In this document: piece after piece, positions 11,850-22,347 of the stretch
How the letters are laid out: each line of letters starts with the position of its first letter
Numbering within the stretch: the first letter of the stretch is position 1
DNA from: Verticillium longisporum
Lineage: Eukaryota; Ascomycota; Sordariomycetes; Glomerellales; Plectosphaerellaceae
NCBI GenBank assembly: GCA_019188255.1
Contig: JAETXT010000010.1
Span: forward strand, 2,666,001-2,730,000
DNA length: 64,000 nucleotides
Direction of reading: 5' to 3'
Notes under the pieces: generated by a model
What the model was told of the DNA's origin: nothing
What the model saw: the letters and a program-made list of their open reading frames with translations, nothing else
Databases searched by the model: none
Translations under genes and position numbers: made by a program

Positions 11850-12301
11850 ATGTCAGCTCCAGACCACATCGCCATCTCCCTGACATCCCCTCCCGAGAGG
11901 GACACAATGTTGACCCTGGCAACACGCTCCATTACCTTTCTCTCGATCAACAACCCACAAGTCCGCCTCAAGGCCATGAGGCAATCTTCACCCCCGACAC
12001 TGTCTGGTTTGACTCGGATGGCAGTGCGCACCACGGACACGACGGCGTGCTTGCGCACTCGACCATCGTGATGGACCAGCAGGATGGCACCGTCCACAGC
12101 CCCGCAGAAGACGTCAAAGTGTGCCAGAACATGGCGACGTCGCGCTGGAGGGTCGTGCCAGAAGGGACCGAGGGGGATCCCGGGCAGGCACCGTCTCAAC
12201 TGGGTGGCAATGTCATTGTTGTGGAGGGCGCAAAGATCAAGGTCTTGTGGTCGTATCTCGACAATTTCCAGCCACCGCTGAGGCCGTCGCCTGAAGGCTA
12301 G
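11850..12301 (+). pseudogene. Small hypothetical ORF split by an apparent 1-nt frameshift
   Basis: From ATG 11850 the frame reads MSAPDHIAISLTSPPERD and continues sensibly to about 11953. The plausible continuation then lies one frame over (GHEAIFTPDTVWFDSDG, then NVIVVEGAKIKVLWSYLDN) and ends at TAG 12299-12301. Adding one C to the CCC run at 11954-11956 would join the two parts into a protein of about 151 aa. I do not recognise the family; there is no signal peptide or membrane segment. Either it is a decayed gene or one base is missing from the sequence, as suspected in two other genes here. Confidence 0.4.
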
Positions 12302-12973
12302 TTGTGAGATGCATGTGCGGGCGAGGCGGACGAGGGTTGACATTCGAGTGTTGCGTGCATTGGGTAATCATTTCCCACAGCTGTAGGCAATGAAGTCTTC
12401 ACCATGCTCGCGACGAATTGACGTTCATTCTTCGAATCTCTTAAGAATGCCATTGGTTTCCTATCCATGGTCGATGATGCTTTCTTGAATCGGGTGTCGT
12501 CGGAACACAACCACCTCAGAGACGGTAACCTCTGGAGAGACGGCGGGCAATGAACGGCAACCTCTGAGAGATGACTGGCAACGCAGCCCTTCAATGAGTC
12601 CAAGACTCGCCTGAGACCTATGACGATTGTCGATCAGGGCCACTGCTGGCGCAATACCGGCGAGGCAGGAGCAAACGCCCCTCCACCAATGACAGACACC
12701 AATGGGCCCAACGTCGTCATCATGATGGGATGGCAGTGACGACAGGGAGCGCCTGCCGTTCGATAAGGGACCACAGTAGCTGCCTGTTTACTTCAGGTGC
12801 ATTGGGAATGAGCTCTTGCTTCGAATCTGGATTCTACATCATCCCTTCTGCTGCCAGTCTGCATCACAGTGTCTGCCTCGATCAACTCCCACCTATTGAC
12901 CAGCCTCCATCATCAGCTACACAACCAAACCATCAAACACCAGCATCACTCATCAACACCAACACCAAGAAAC
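12302..12973. other. Intergenic, no gene recognised
   Basis: Nothing coding is convincing. The last part, ending in a CA-rich leader (ACACCAACACCAAGAAAC), is the likely 5' UTR of the next gene. Confidence 0.5.
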
Positions 12974-13414
12974 ATGAATCGATCCCTCCTTCGCCTGCGG
13001 CCCACGGCCATCCACCTGACGAAGCCCGCCGTGGCGAGCATCTTGCGGCCCTCAACCTTTGCCCCTTGTCTTCAGCCTATCACCCGGACAGCCACCTTTG
13101 CCGATGAGCCTCCGACGAAACATCTTGGCGGCTCCGCCATTGACGACAGCCTCGCAGACGGCGACGCTCGCGGTCGCACAGGCGGCGGTGATGGCCTCGA
13201 AAGCTCCCAGAACGCGCCCCGGCCCCCCAAGGTTGACAGCGGCGCCCTGCCCCAAGGCAAGGACAAGGGCCTGACGAAGGAGCAGCAGGAGGAAGTCGAC
13301 CAGCACAACAAGGAGTTCGAGGCCACGCGAGAGGCAGCTTCTGCAGCACCGGAGCAGGACAAGGTCAGCAAGGACTTTTGGTCGTCTAACGAGGGCAAGT
13401 CGGTCAAGAAGTAG
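12974..13414 (+). CDS. Small predicted mitochondrial protein, function unknown
   Basis: Intronless, 146 aa. The first 45 residues are rich in Arg, Leu, Thr and Pro with no acidic residues (MNRSLLRLRPTAIHLTKP), a good mitochondrial presequence. The rest is hydrophilic and Gly/Asp/Glu/Lys-rich with no membrane segment; residues about 95-135 are likely helical (LTKEQQEEVDQHNKEFEATR). The start follows a CA-rich leader and an AAAC context. I do not recognise a named family; similar short proteins with a conserved C-terminal DFWSSNEG-like patch occur across filamentous ascomycetes as hypothetical proteins. It converges with the aldolase gene, 159 bp away. Confidence 0.75.
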   Translation: MNRSLLRLRPTAIHLTKPAVASILRPSTFAPCLQPITRTATFADEPPTKHLGGSAIDDSLADGDARGRTGGGDGLESSQNAPRPPKVDSGALPQGKDKGLTKEQQEEVDQHNKEFEATREAASAAPEQDKVSKDFWSSNEGKSVKK

Positions 13415-13573
13415 GGTCAGCGCCCAGATTGCTGGAATGATAGAAGCATGAATCCATTGTTTGATACCCCGAATGCTGTTTCGCACTCGCTTCCGTCTTC
13501 TTGGAAGGCGATGGTCTATCATTACTGCCTACTACATCCGTCTCGTCTGTACAACTAACCAAATGACACAACC

Positions 13574-14506
13574 TCACAGCTCGTTCTCCAGGTCAACCAC
13601 CTTTTGGATGGCATCGACACCCGCCGCAAACACAGCATCGGACACCGTTGGCAGCGGCGCCCTCGCTCGGGGGTTGCCATAGCCATACCACTTGCCGACG
13701 GCCGCCTTGACGCCCGAAATACCTCCCTTCTGCAGCGCCCAGTCCGCCACGGACAACAGTTTCTGGATCTCCTGTGCCTTGGCCAGTTCTCCGGCCTGAT
13801 ACAGGCGCACGAGCTCAATGTGCAGCTTCGGCACCACGTTCGCCAGCGCCGAAATGGCTCCCTGGCCACCGACGACGAGCCCCGGCAGCAAAAAGTCGCC
13901 CTTGCCGACGAGCGGCGCGAACCGCGCGGCGTCAAACTCGGCCGACAGCCGCTGCAGCTTGCCAATGTTACCGCACGTCAGCTTGACGCCGACAATCTGC
14001 GGCGCCTCGCGCGCGAGCTCGCCAATCATGTCCGAGTCGAGATCGATGCCCGACCGCACGCCGGGGAAGTTGTACAGCACGATCGGCAGCGGCGACTGCG
14101 CGGCCACGACGAGTAAGTAGCACTGGAGAACCGGCTTGGTCATGGCGGCGGCCCAGTAATTGGGCGGCAGCACGAGCGCGTGGTCGGCGCCCGCGGCGTG
14201 GGCCGCGCGCAGCGCCTGCACCGTCTCGCGCACGCTGTTGGCGCTGCAGCCCGCCATGATGGTCGCCTTGGGACCCTTCTCCGTGATGAGCCGGCGCGCG
14301 GCCTGGATGACCTCGACTTTCTCCTCCGGCAGCAAGTGCGTTGCCTCGCCGTTGCTGCCGTGGATCACGAGGCCTGTCACGCCCGCGTCGAGGAGGCGGG
14401 CGAGGTGCTGTTCTGTCGCGGCAAAGTCGATCGATTCGTCTTCTGCGAAGAAGGTGACGGCTGGTGTGTAGATGCCGAACGGCGGGGGGCTAAAGGTTTG
14501 CGACAT
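13574..14506 (-). CDS. DapA-family class I aldolase
   Basis: Intronless, 310 aa, a full-length TIM-barrel enzyme of the dihydrodipicolinate synthase/N-acetylneuraminate lyase family. Lys175 (GVKLTCGN) is the Schiff-base lysine, Tyr145 (LYNFPG) the conserved tyrosine, and GSNGE (50-54) binds the keto-acid carboxylate. Fungi make lysine through alpha-aminoadipate, so this is not a lysine gene. Family members in filamentous fungi include 4-hydroxy-2-oxoglutarate aldolase and the 2-keto-3-deoxy-L-galactonate aldolase of D-galacturonate catabolism. Sequence alone does not choose between these. No pectin-pathway neighbour is seen. No targeting signal is evident. Confidence 0.92.
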   Translation of the reverse strand: MSQTFSPPPFGIYTPAVTFFAEDESIDFAATEQHLARLLDAGVTGLVIHGSNGEATHLLPEEKVEVIQAARRLITEKGPKATIMAGCSANSVRETVQALRAAHAAGADHALVLPPNYWAAAMTKPVLQCYLLVVAAQSPLPIVLYNFPGVRSGIDLDSDMIGELAREAPQIVGVKLTCGNIGKLQRLSAEFDAARFAPLVGKGDFLLPGLVVGGQGAISALANVVPKLHIELVRLYQAGELAKAQEIQKLLSVADWALQKGGISGVKAAVGKWYGYGNPRARAPLPTVSDAVFAAGVDAIQKVVDLENEL

Positions 14507-15101
14507 GGTGACCGTCTTTGGTGTGAAGGACGAGGGTGGGAGGCTGTCAGTAAGGTAAAAAGGGACGAATGCGAAGACTATGGTGCAGAAAGGATGCTGT
14601 CTGATCCAATGGTTGAGTCTTGCAATGATTAGCCTTTAACCGTCACTGCAACATCATGGGCGACGCCTCTTTATGAACGACATGACCTGTCTCATCCGAC
14701 GCAAGCAACCGACCGATCTGACAGCTCGTCCACAGCCCCCGCCGGACCGGCTGCCCCTCCGATACTCTCGCCATGGCCGCACCATTACACAGTCAGGTAC
14801 ACGGCGATTGGCGCGATGCCGGTCACCATGAAGCCTCAGACGGGGTCGGTGGGGCAGACGCGGGTCGGATAGAGATAGTGTCGGGATCGCTGCCGAAGGA
14901 CCCCTCCCAACTTCGGGTCCTGTTCCGAAAGACCCCTCCAGATCCGGCGCGAAGGGTCACAAACTGATGTCCGACTGATCGCAATGTTGGAGCGTCCTAT
15001 CTACACAAGCCTCGCCGCGTCACAGTTGCTTGCTCCCGTGTGCCACCATCCTTTCATCACCTACAGCCTTTGCAAACGAAGCCTCCAGAACACGTCTCGA
15101 A
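14507..15101. other. Divergent promoter region
   Basis: 595 bp between the divergently transcribed aldolase and aspartate aminotransferase genes. It has no ORF worth reporting and probably contains both promoters. Confidence 0.6.
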
Positions 15102-16422
15102 ATGACTGCGGCGCGACAATCGGCCTTCCAGGCCGCCGAATATATCCCCCCCGATGCCATATTCGACGTCACGAGACGATACCTCGCCGACACAGACGCC
15201 AACAAGATCAATCTTGGCCAGGGCACATATCGTGACGAGAACGGCCAGCCATGGATTCTCCCATCGGTAAAGTTGGCAAAGGAGAAGATCGGCAATGTCG
15301 GTCATGAATACCTGCCCATCGCCGGCCTGAAGTCCCTTCGAGACGAGGCGACAAAGCTTGTCTTCTCGGGCACGAAAGTCTTCAACGAGGACCGCGTGAG
15401 CAGCCATATACAACCCAACACATTTGACCTCCCGCTCACCCAGTCCCGCAGATTGCCTCCTGCCAGGCCCTTTCCGGCACCGGCGCACTCCTCTTGGCAG
15501 GCCTCACCCTCAAGCGCAGCAGCGGCATCAAGACCATCTACATCACCGAGCCGACCTGGTCGAACCACGACCTTCTGTTTGCCTCCCAGGGCTTCCAGGT
15601 CAAAAAGCTTCCCTACTACAAGGACGGCGCGTTCGACTTTGACGCCTACATCGCCGCCCTGCAAGCCGCCGAGCCGTCCTCGGCCGTCATCCTGCACGCC
15701 TGCGCCCACAACCCCACGGGCTGCGACCCGTCAGCCGAGCAGTGGAAGGCCATCGCCGACGTGCTCATCGAGCGCGACGTCTTCCCCGTGTTCGATGCCG
15801 CGTATCTCGGGTTCAACTCTGGCTCCGTCGACGGGGACGCCTGGGCGATTCGCTACTTTGTCGAGGACCTCGGCCTCGAGGCTGCCGTCTGCCTCTCCTT
15901 TGCGAAGAACATGGGTCTCTACGGCGAGCGTGTCGGTCTCGTTGCTTTTTTGCTGCCTGACTCTGACGTGGCGCGGGCTGTGGCGTCGATCCTCGAGAAT
16001 GTCCAGCGCGCGACCGTGTCCAATCCGCCGGTCTACGGTGCGAGGATCGCGGCGACGGTGCTCGAGACGCCGGAGATCAGAGAACAGTGGGCCAGAGACC
16101 TCGTTACCATGTCTGGCAGGATACGGTCGATGCGGCAGACGCTTTTCGATGAGCTGGTGAGGCTGCAGACGCCTGGGGACTGGTCCCATTTGGTCAAGCA
16201 GAGTGGCATGTTTGGATACACTGGCATCAGCCGAGCTCAGGTGCAGCTTCTTGAAGGTGAGAATTCGGCGTGGCTTGCATGTCGTTGAAACTGGACTGAC
16301 CTGTGCCAGACGAGTTTCATGTGTACATGGCGGACACATCTCGGATCTCCATTGCAGGCCTGAACGATGCCAATGTCTGTCGGTTTGCAAGTGCGTTGAA
16401 TCAAGTAGTGAGAAGGTCGTAG
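15102..16422 (+). CDS. Aspartate/aromatic aminotransferase (class I, PLP)
   Basis: Interconverts amino acids and 2-oxo acids (aspartate/oxaloacetate or aromatic substrates) with PLP. Exons 15102-15395, 15452-16256 and 16310-16422 give 403 aa; all junctions keep conserved motifs in frame. Lys250 in SFAKNMGLYGERVG forms the internal aldimine, NPTG (185-188) and Asp213 (VFDAAYLGF) contact the cofactor, and the C-terminal DTSRISIAGLN carries the substrate-carboxylate arginine. The first ATG in this frame is 15102; the codons upstream lack an ATG, so no mitochondrial presequence is encoded and a cytosolic enzyme is inferred. Length and motifs fit fungal aspartate aminotransferases. Confidence 0.93.
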
Positions 16423-17262
16423 GTGCATTCACAAGTTCTTCCGAGCATAATGTAGGTTTCCCAACTCAGCACGGTCAACCTACAAATTGGGAGTCTGTCA
16501 AGTAAGGTACTTAGGCCAGTGAACAAATGGAGGGTGTGGGATTTGCAAGGGAAAAATAAAAAGGATTTCTCCTTGCCGGGTGCCGGCTTCGATCCCACAA
16601 CCCCTCCACGCGCTTTCTGGCCTGCGCGCCCTCGCAACTAGAGGCATGCGATTCTCGGGTACTTATTTAGGTTGACCTCTAGGACCACTACACCATGCGT
16701 CACGCTGTAGTGGCCCTTGTTGGGAAAGAGGAAGTTACTGGGGCCTATAGCCTTTAGAACGCGGTTGCCTGGCGGCGAGGCGGCCGGCCAGTGAATGGCA
16801 CAGTTGCTGGGGCGATGTGGCCCAGGTCATGTGAGTGAGCGTCTCTAAGCTGCTGCCTTGATTTGGTGTCTTCCGTTGGAAGCTGGCTTGGTGATTGAAG
16901 AAGTCCTACCAATCTTGGCACTATCGGGCGCGGCGAGCACCGTTCAGGAACATGAAGACTTCCATCATGCCATATCAATGTTATGATCCCACCATTCCCA
17001 GCAAACAGAACACTTAAAACCTTCTTGAGCTGCTGCGTTAATAGGAAGACAACTTGGAAGCACGAGCTCAGGACTTTCAAGTGACAACCATGATCAAACA
17101 CAAATATCCAAGTTAACGAGCGTAGCTATAAGTACAGGCCTGATATGCCCACATGATTCTGCAGTCGACCCGATGTTGTAGTCAGAAGCCGATATTGCGT
17201 GTCTTCCAGACTCAAACCCCCAAGTCCTGCTTCAAGTGCCTCGATAATCGTGGAGTCCTCCT
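16423..17262. other. Intergenic, with a possible degenerate tRNA-like element
   Basis: About 840 bp with no ORF of note. On the minus strand near 16570-16710 an A-box-like TGGTGTAGTGG and a B-box-like GATCGAAGC are found about 110 nt apart, but no acceptor stem or T stem forms, so no tRNA is called. A hairpin with 8-bp arms (CCACTACA/TGTAGTGG) lies at about 16685-16713. Confidence 0.5.
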
Positions 17263-17811
17263 TCAAGGGGTCCTGAAGTTGCAGGTCCTCCAGTAGCCAG
17301 CATTGAGGCCATCCATACCGGTGCGGTTGTCATCGCACCAAGATTCGATCCGCTCGCCGTTCCAGAAGACCGCCGTCTCTCCGACGTTGTGAATGCCAAT
17401 CCAGCCGTTCTTAAACTCAACCTCGTCACCTTCGTACTTGCCGGCTGTGATGTGGAAGAGCTTCGAGAAGCCGGGGCTGCGAGGAACCCACTCGTCGCTT
17501 CCGATCATGTTACAGTTGGAGTCGAACATGATGACCATGCGGTCGGAAGCGCCGTTTCCAAGGTTGCTACCGGACCATTCCACGGTGACGCCGCCCGCTG
17601 CGACGACACCCCACTCATCGGGGGCCGGGCGGTAGCCTTCGCAGGCGGCAACGAAGTCGACAGGGTGGCTCTGGCGCGACGTAATGGCCCTGAAGATTCG
17701 TATTGGTAAGTACTTTCACAAAGGAACCGGCGAGGTGTCTTACTTCGAGGGCAGGGCGTAGGCAGTGGCCACCGTGGCGAAGGTTGCAAGGGCTTGAGTG
17801 AGGGTAACCAT
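17263..17811 (-). CDS. Small secreted protein, candidate effector, family not recognised
   Basis: Exons on the minus strand are 17811-17744 and 17689-17263 (GTAAGA donor, CAG acceptor), giving 164 aa. Residues 1-19 (MVTLTQALATFATVATAYA) form a clear signal peptide, probably cut before LPSK. The mature part of about 145 aa is rich in Gly, Asn, Asp and Trp, with four cysteines (AACEGY, DSNCNM, ESWCDD, WRTCNF) and one Asn-Arg-Thr glycosylation site. It contains no enzyme motif. The alternating hydrophobic pattern suggests a beta-rich, perhaps lectin-like fold; that is inference. Size, signal peptide and even cysteine count suit an extracellular protein. It lies alone, 1.3 kb from a secreted tannase. 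Confidence 0.82.
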
Positions 17812-19098
17812 TTTGAAGTATGCCTTAAAGTTTTAGGTGTGCTTTTGTGTCGAGTTCTGAGGTCTTTCAATAGATGAATCAAGTTCTGAGATGTAATATT
17901 GTGTGATGAGACGAGATGTAGAATGAAGATGATTGAGAATTGGTCGGCTCTGGCAACCCTACTTATACACGCTCATGATCCCCTTTAGAGGCCGACCATT
18001 AATCATTGCTGCCACTATTTGCACGGTCAAGACCGAACTTGAACTGTTGTTGCATGATGTCGCGTGTGGTCTGCCTAGATTTGGTGCAGGAACCCTTGGC
18101 TCTCACGAAAGGACCGAGATCTGCGGCCAAAACCGTCCAGCCAAGCACGAGAGACGTCTGCCCAGCTTCCTTCTCATGCTCACGCCCCACATTTCAATGC
18201 TTTCTGCCTTATGCGTAAGACTGTATTTTTTCTTTTGACTTAGGCCTGGGAAATGTTGTCGTCCGCGTTGTCAACTTCGCACGTCATTTCCTTCAACTCG
18301 TTGGACAGGGTCAGCCCGTGGCCATGCTTCTATGGGGAGCCAAGCTTCCTTGAAGCCCTATGTCACTCTATTTCTCATTGAACGTTAGCCAAGCTTCCTG
18401 ACTATCCTTCGCCTCTTGGTAGATTCCGCACCCTTCAATGCAAGACGTATCAAGACCCGTGGTTAGCGAGGACTGTGGGCACAGGGAGTAAACATAGGAC
18501 TTGCCAAACTCGAGCTTCACTTCCGAACACTTTGCGGCCATCAGATGATATCACCATGTCCACATTTGGAGCAGAAGGATCAAATATCAGAGCTCTTTGG
18601 GTCTGCTGCGTCCGGGTTGCCGCCTGTCCGGCGAAATTCAAGTCTCGGCATAGGTTCTGCCTGTCACGGCAATGCCGGCTCTAGTGCCCAAAACAACCTT
18701 GAGTGGTCGTCACCTCCGACGGCGGTGGATTTTGAGCTCAAATAGTAGTAGAATGTCGATCAACAGCAGTTCAGGTCCATCTCAGCGTTGGCTATTACTA
18801 GAATTTTTAACAGACGGTTTCCTGCGTTATACTCCTTCTCGGCTTGATCTTCAGCCAACGGCTTCTCCAGGTTTCGATGGCTTGGATGGGCACTAAGCCG
18901 CCAGGATCGCGGGTGGCCGGATTTCCTCTTCGGGCAATCATTAGCAGCCCCGCACGGCCCGCTTGATTAATCCTTCGGAACCGAGAACTGGATGGCGTCT
19001 TGTCCGGGTCTTCACGCAGTACGGTCATCAAACCATGTCGGCATCTAAATTTGTGCTTTGTCTGTCAAATAATCTCAAGGCATTCTGGGCTCTCAGCT
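17812..19098. other. Intergenic, no gene recognised
   Basis: 1.3 kb of moderate GC with many stops in all frames. The side next to 17812 is presumably the promoter of the secreted protein; nothing else is recognised. Confidence 0.5.
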
Positions 19099-20571
19099 TC
19101 ATTCACAACTCCAGTTCTCGGCATCATCGATGTCTCCGATCCAAGTGAACTTTATGTTCTTCGGAAAGAGGCACAGATTCCGACCTTGACCAGTGCTCCC
19201 CTTGGCAACCAACACCTCCGGTGCCTTGCCGTGCTCGACCCAATCGATCAACTGGGCCATTTCTTCACTAGGGACCGCGCCGCTTCCTCCACCACAGTGC
19301 TCTACACCTGGAGCCATGAACAGCCGGAAGAAGTCGTCAACGGCTTCTGCGCCACCCATTTTGTCCTCAACCCGTAGTCTATAGTCGATGGTCCCGTTGG
19401 CAAAGATGGACTCGTCGCTCCAACCGTGCCATGACAACAGCTTGCCTCCAGCGTCGCGAAAGCCGCTAAGGTCTGGGTCGTCCGTTCCAATGACGTCTTG
19501 AAACAGTTTATTCGACAAAGTCAGCAGCTCGTGTGCATCGCTCGGCGCAATGGTCTTCAGGTCGAAGGAGCTGTTGCGCATGATGAAGTCGCGCACCCAG
19601 GTGCTGCTGATGGACGCCGGCGAATTCTGTGCCAGCTTCCTGAAGCTGGTGCCCGGTGCGATGCCGTGGAATGCCCTGGTGCCGTTTGGGAAGACTGGTC
19701 CAGTCGTTATGTTACGCCACATGGCGACGTGTTTGTCGGTTATCTCTACGGAGCTGGAGTCGCCTGTACAGCGAGTTTGCTTTCCAATGAGGCTCTCTGG
19801 ATCAAAAATGTTCAGGCACTCGCTTGGGTTGCTGATGACCCCATCGTCAGCTCCATCAAGTCTATCGCAAGCTTTCATCGAAGCATTCCCGAAATTCTCC
19901 CACACACAAGGCGGTGCGAATTCCCCAGCAGCTGCCTGGACGAAGAACGGATACAGTTGCGCAATGCGGAGGCTTGCATAGTTGATCGCTGGTGCACTAG
20001 CCAGAATGCCGTCGTAATCCTTTGGATATCGCTGTGCTTCCATGTAGCCCTGTCTGCCGCCAGTAGAACAACCGCTCCAATAGGCGTGCCTCACAGGCGT
20101 GCCGTAGAATTGTTCAGCCAAAGCTTTTCCAACGAGCGTCATCTCGTGAACGGATAAGAAGGCAAAGTTCCGGATGAGTTGCTCGTCATCCGCCCAGAGA
20201 GACCCGTCGGATGCATTGGCAGGAAGACCGGCATCAGTCACACCGCTCACGGAACCCCTCGCCGCAGCTGTGGCAATCTCGTTGTCGAATTGCCCTGCCA
20301 TCAGACCGCTGCCTCCGTTGCCATGATAACGGCCTGTCCATTTCTTCAGAGGTAGGTAGTGCTGGATCCTTACTCGATCGTCGGCGCCATTGTGCGTCAG
20401 GAAGACGTTGACCTCGCAGACGTCTGAAATGTTGCTTCGAATGGTGTGTGCGTTGAAGTCGACCACTGTGGCATTTTCGACATGGGGGGCGACCAGAGAT
20501 TCGCAGGTGATATTCGATGCTGACGCAACTTCAAAAGCGAGAGCCATTAACGGGATGTGGAAAAGTCCCAT
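19099..20571 (-). CDS. Tannase/feruloyl esterase family, secreted
   Basis: Intronless, 490 aa, family PF07519. A hydrophobic N-terminus (MGLFHIPLMALAFEVASASN) serves as signal peptide. Ser169 in GCSTGGRQG is the nucleophile, Asp386 (WHGWSDESI) and His425 (GVEHCGGG) complete the triad. Cys168 and Cys426 flank the Ser and His as in the family's CS-D-HC motif, where a disulfide links the two catalytic residues. DRLDGADDGVI is the usual calcium-binding loop of the lid region. There are several N-glycosylation sites. Substrates are gallate or ferulate esters from plant material, and the enzyme acts outside the cell. Confidence 0.94.
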   Translation of the reverse strand: MGLFHIPLMALAFEVASASNITCESLVAPHVENATVVDFNAHTIRSNISDVCEVNVFLTHNGADDRVRIQHYLPLKKWTGRYHGNGGSGLMAGQFDNEIATAAARGSVSGVTDAGLPANASDGSLWADDEQLIRNFAFLSVHEMTLVGKALAEQFYGTPVRHAYWSGCSTGGRQGYMEAQRYPKDYDGILASAPAINYASLRIAQLYPFFVQAAAGEFAPPCVWENFGNASMKACDRLDGADDGVISNPSECLNIFDPESLIGKQTRCTGDSSSVEITDKHVAMWRNITTGPVFPNGTRAFHGIAPGTSFRKLAQNSPASISSTWVRDFIMRNSSFDLKTIAPSDAHELLTLSNKLFQDVIGTDDPDLSGFRDAGGKLLSWHGWSDESIFANGTIDYRLRVEDKMGGAEAVDDFFRLFMAPGVEHCGGGSGAVPSEEMAQLIDWVEHGKAPEVLVAKGSTGQGRNLCLFPKNIKFTWIGDIDDAENWSCE

Positions 20572-21048
20572 ATTAAAGTGCTCAATAATATCGATAGCAA
20601 TAAAGTCGAGCTAGCAATTCGGGTCGCAAGGTATAGAATGTAAGCCCACGGACTCGTTCACAAACACACCTCCTTATATAAAGAAGTCAAGCCTCCAGAA
20701 GAGAAGCTGCAGAATTGTCAGCCTGGACTCTACCTAGCGACTCGAGAACGCACCAAGTGGCCGATTGACCGAGAATTCATTATCAGATGACCCTCTCCCG
20801 AACAACGAGCTTGATTCCACATGGCACATTCCTGTAGGCCTCTTTCTGACGTGGGCCAAGCAAGGAAACCATCCACCTGGAATGCAGCCCGGCACTTCCC
20901 CAGCGGGACTTGATGGGCCAAGCACGATTGATCAGATTCTCAAAGTATCAACTGCAGTGGGTATCATCACCTGTTCGAGGTATAAACTATCGAAATCATC
21001 CAGTCTCACCACAGCACTCCATCGTATGCTGCAACATTCTCATGACCG

Positions 21049-22347
21049 TCATGCCATGCGAGGGTCCTCGTGATACGAAGTCCTCACCATTTCCACCCTC
21101 TTCAAAACGGCCCCCTCCTGACACTTGACCTTGACATCCAGATCACTATCGCTGCCGCCCAGCGATCCATGCACAATGCACTGCTCGTCACTCGTCCTGG
21201 CATCCAAAGTCTCCTTGCCGGCGCTAATGGACACTTGCTGCTGATTTCGCACACCGGCGCGCCAGAATCCGGGATTTTGATCCTGGCGGCTGACATTGGA
21301 GAGGTTGTAGCCCTTCTGGCCGCTCGGCGCGTCGGCCATGTAGTATGTGTTCTTGCGGGTCGAACCGAAGACGCGGGGGAAGAGCTTGGCCAACGGCTGC
21401 TTGAGGACAGGCAGGCAGGCGCTGATGATGCCGAGATTCGCCTCGACGAGGGTCCACATGCCGCGCTCGATAAAGTTCCACGTCATGTCCTCCTTGTTCT
21501 TCAGCGAGTTCTGCACGGAAGTCGTACGGAGGATCGAGGTGACGGTTACACTGGGGCACTGTCAGCAAGGCTTGCCGATCCAAAGGCAAGTCGTCTCGTT
21601 CAAAGGAGCAGCAGTGACTTACAAGGCTCCCAGCATGAAGATGCCGCACAACAGCATCTTGTCGCGCTTGCCAAGCTGCAGGGCCAGGATGGATGGGATG
21701 GGCAGAGCGAGCACCATGACGTCGGTCAGGATGTTCATGACGGCGTATGCGATCCAGAACTTGTTCGAGTCGATGCACTTTGCCTCGATGGCCTTGTTCC
21801 AGGCGCCCGCTATGGGGACGCACTGCCAGATGGTGGCGCCAACGCCGCCAATGCTCCAGGCGACAACAATGCCCATGACGACAAAGGCCGAGATTCGGAA
21901 GCTCTGCGTGACGAAGATGCGCAGATAGAGCAGGATCGCGGCCACCTTGTTGAGGCAGACGGTCACCTTGTAGGGCGTCTGGGCGATGAAGAAGAGCTTC
22001 AGGGCGTAGCGCAGTTGGGGTTTTGGCAGGTCAAGCTTGTGCATGCCGTAGCCGTTTTCAATGGCAAGCTGCATGGCGACGGAGACGATGATGGACGAGG
22101 CCTGCATGGTCAACAGTCAATAAAGGCTCCTTAGTGGGACGACGATAGTCATGTTGGTGGCTGTACTGACCAGAGACACGACAACGGCAAGATCATCCCA
22201 TCCCAGTTTGAAAAAGTAGTAGCGCGTCGTGCATCGGGCGATCACGAACAGGCCAGCCGATATGATCATGACGAGTGATGTGATGTACAGCTTCCAGCCC
22301 TGGTTAGGGACGCCGTCGTCGGGGAATCCCATACCGTAGGGCCCCAT
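21049..22347 (-). CDS. Pth11-like integral membrane receptor (fungal rhodopsin-domain)
   Basis: Seven-helix membrane protein of the large fungal Pth11-related/rhodopsin-domain family (PF20684), often regarded as GPCR-like. Minus-strand exons are 22347-22171, 22101-21623 and 21550-21049, giving 385 aa. The first exon ends in the conserved LGWDDLAVVVSL. The second holds helices around YALKLFFIAQTPY, the QCVPIAGAWN loop and FWIAYAVMNILTDVMVLALP. The third contains SILRTTSV and a soluble Ser/Gln-rich tail. The amino end is short, with no CFEM domain. The start at 22347 is the first ATG in frame. Ligand and G-protein partner cannot be told. Confidence 0.88.

Noticed and set aside
13574..16422. Aldolase and aminotransferase as a metabolic cluster
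   Set aside because: They are divergent neighbours, but no shared pathway is evident and no further pathway genes flank them.
16570..16712. A- and B-box-like sequences on the minus strand suggesting an intron-containing tRNA
   Set aside because: Acceptor and T stems do not pair and the D stem is missing; at best a degenerate tRNA relic.
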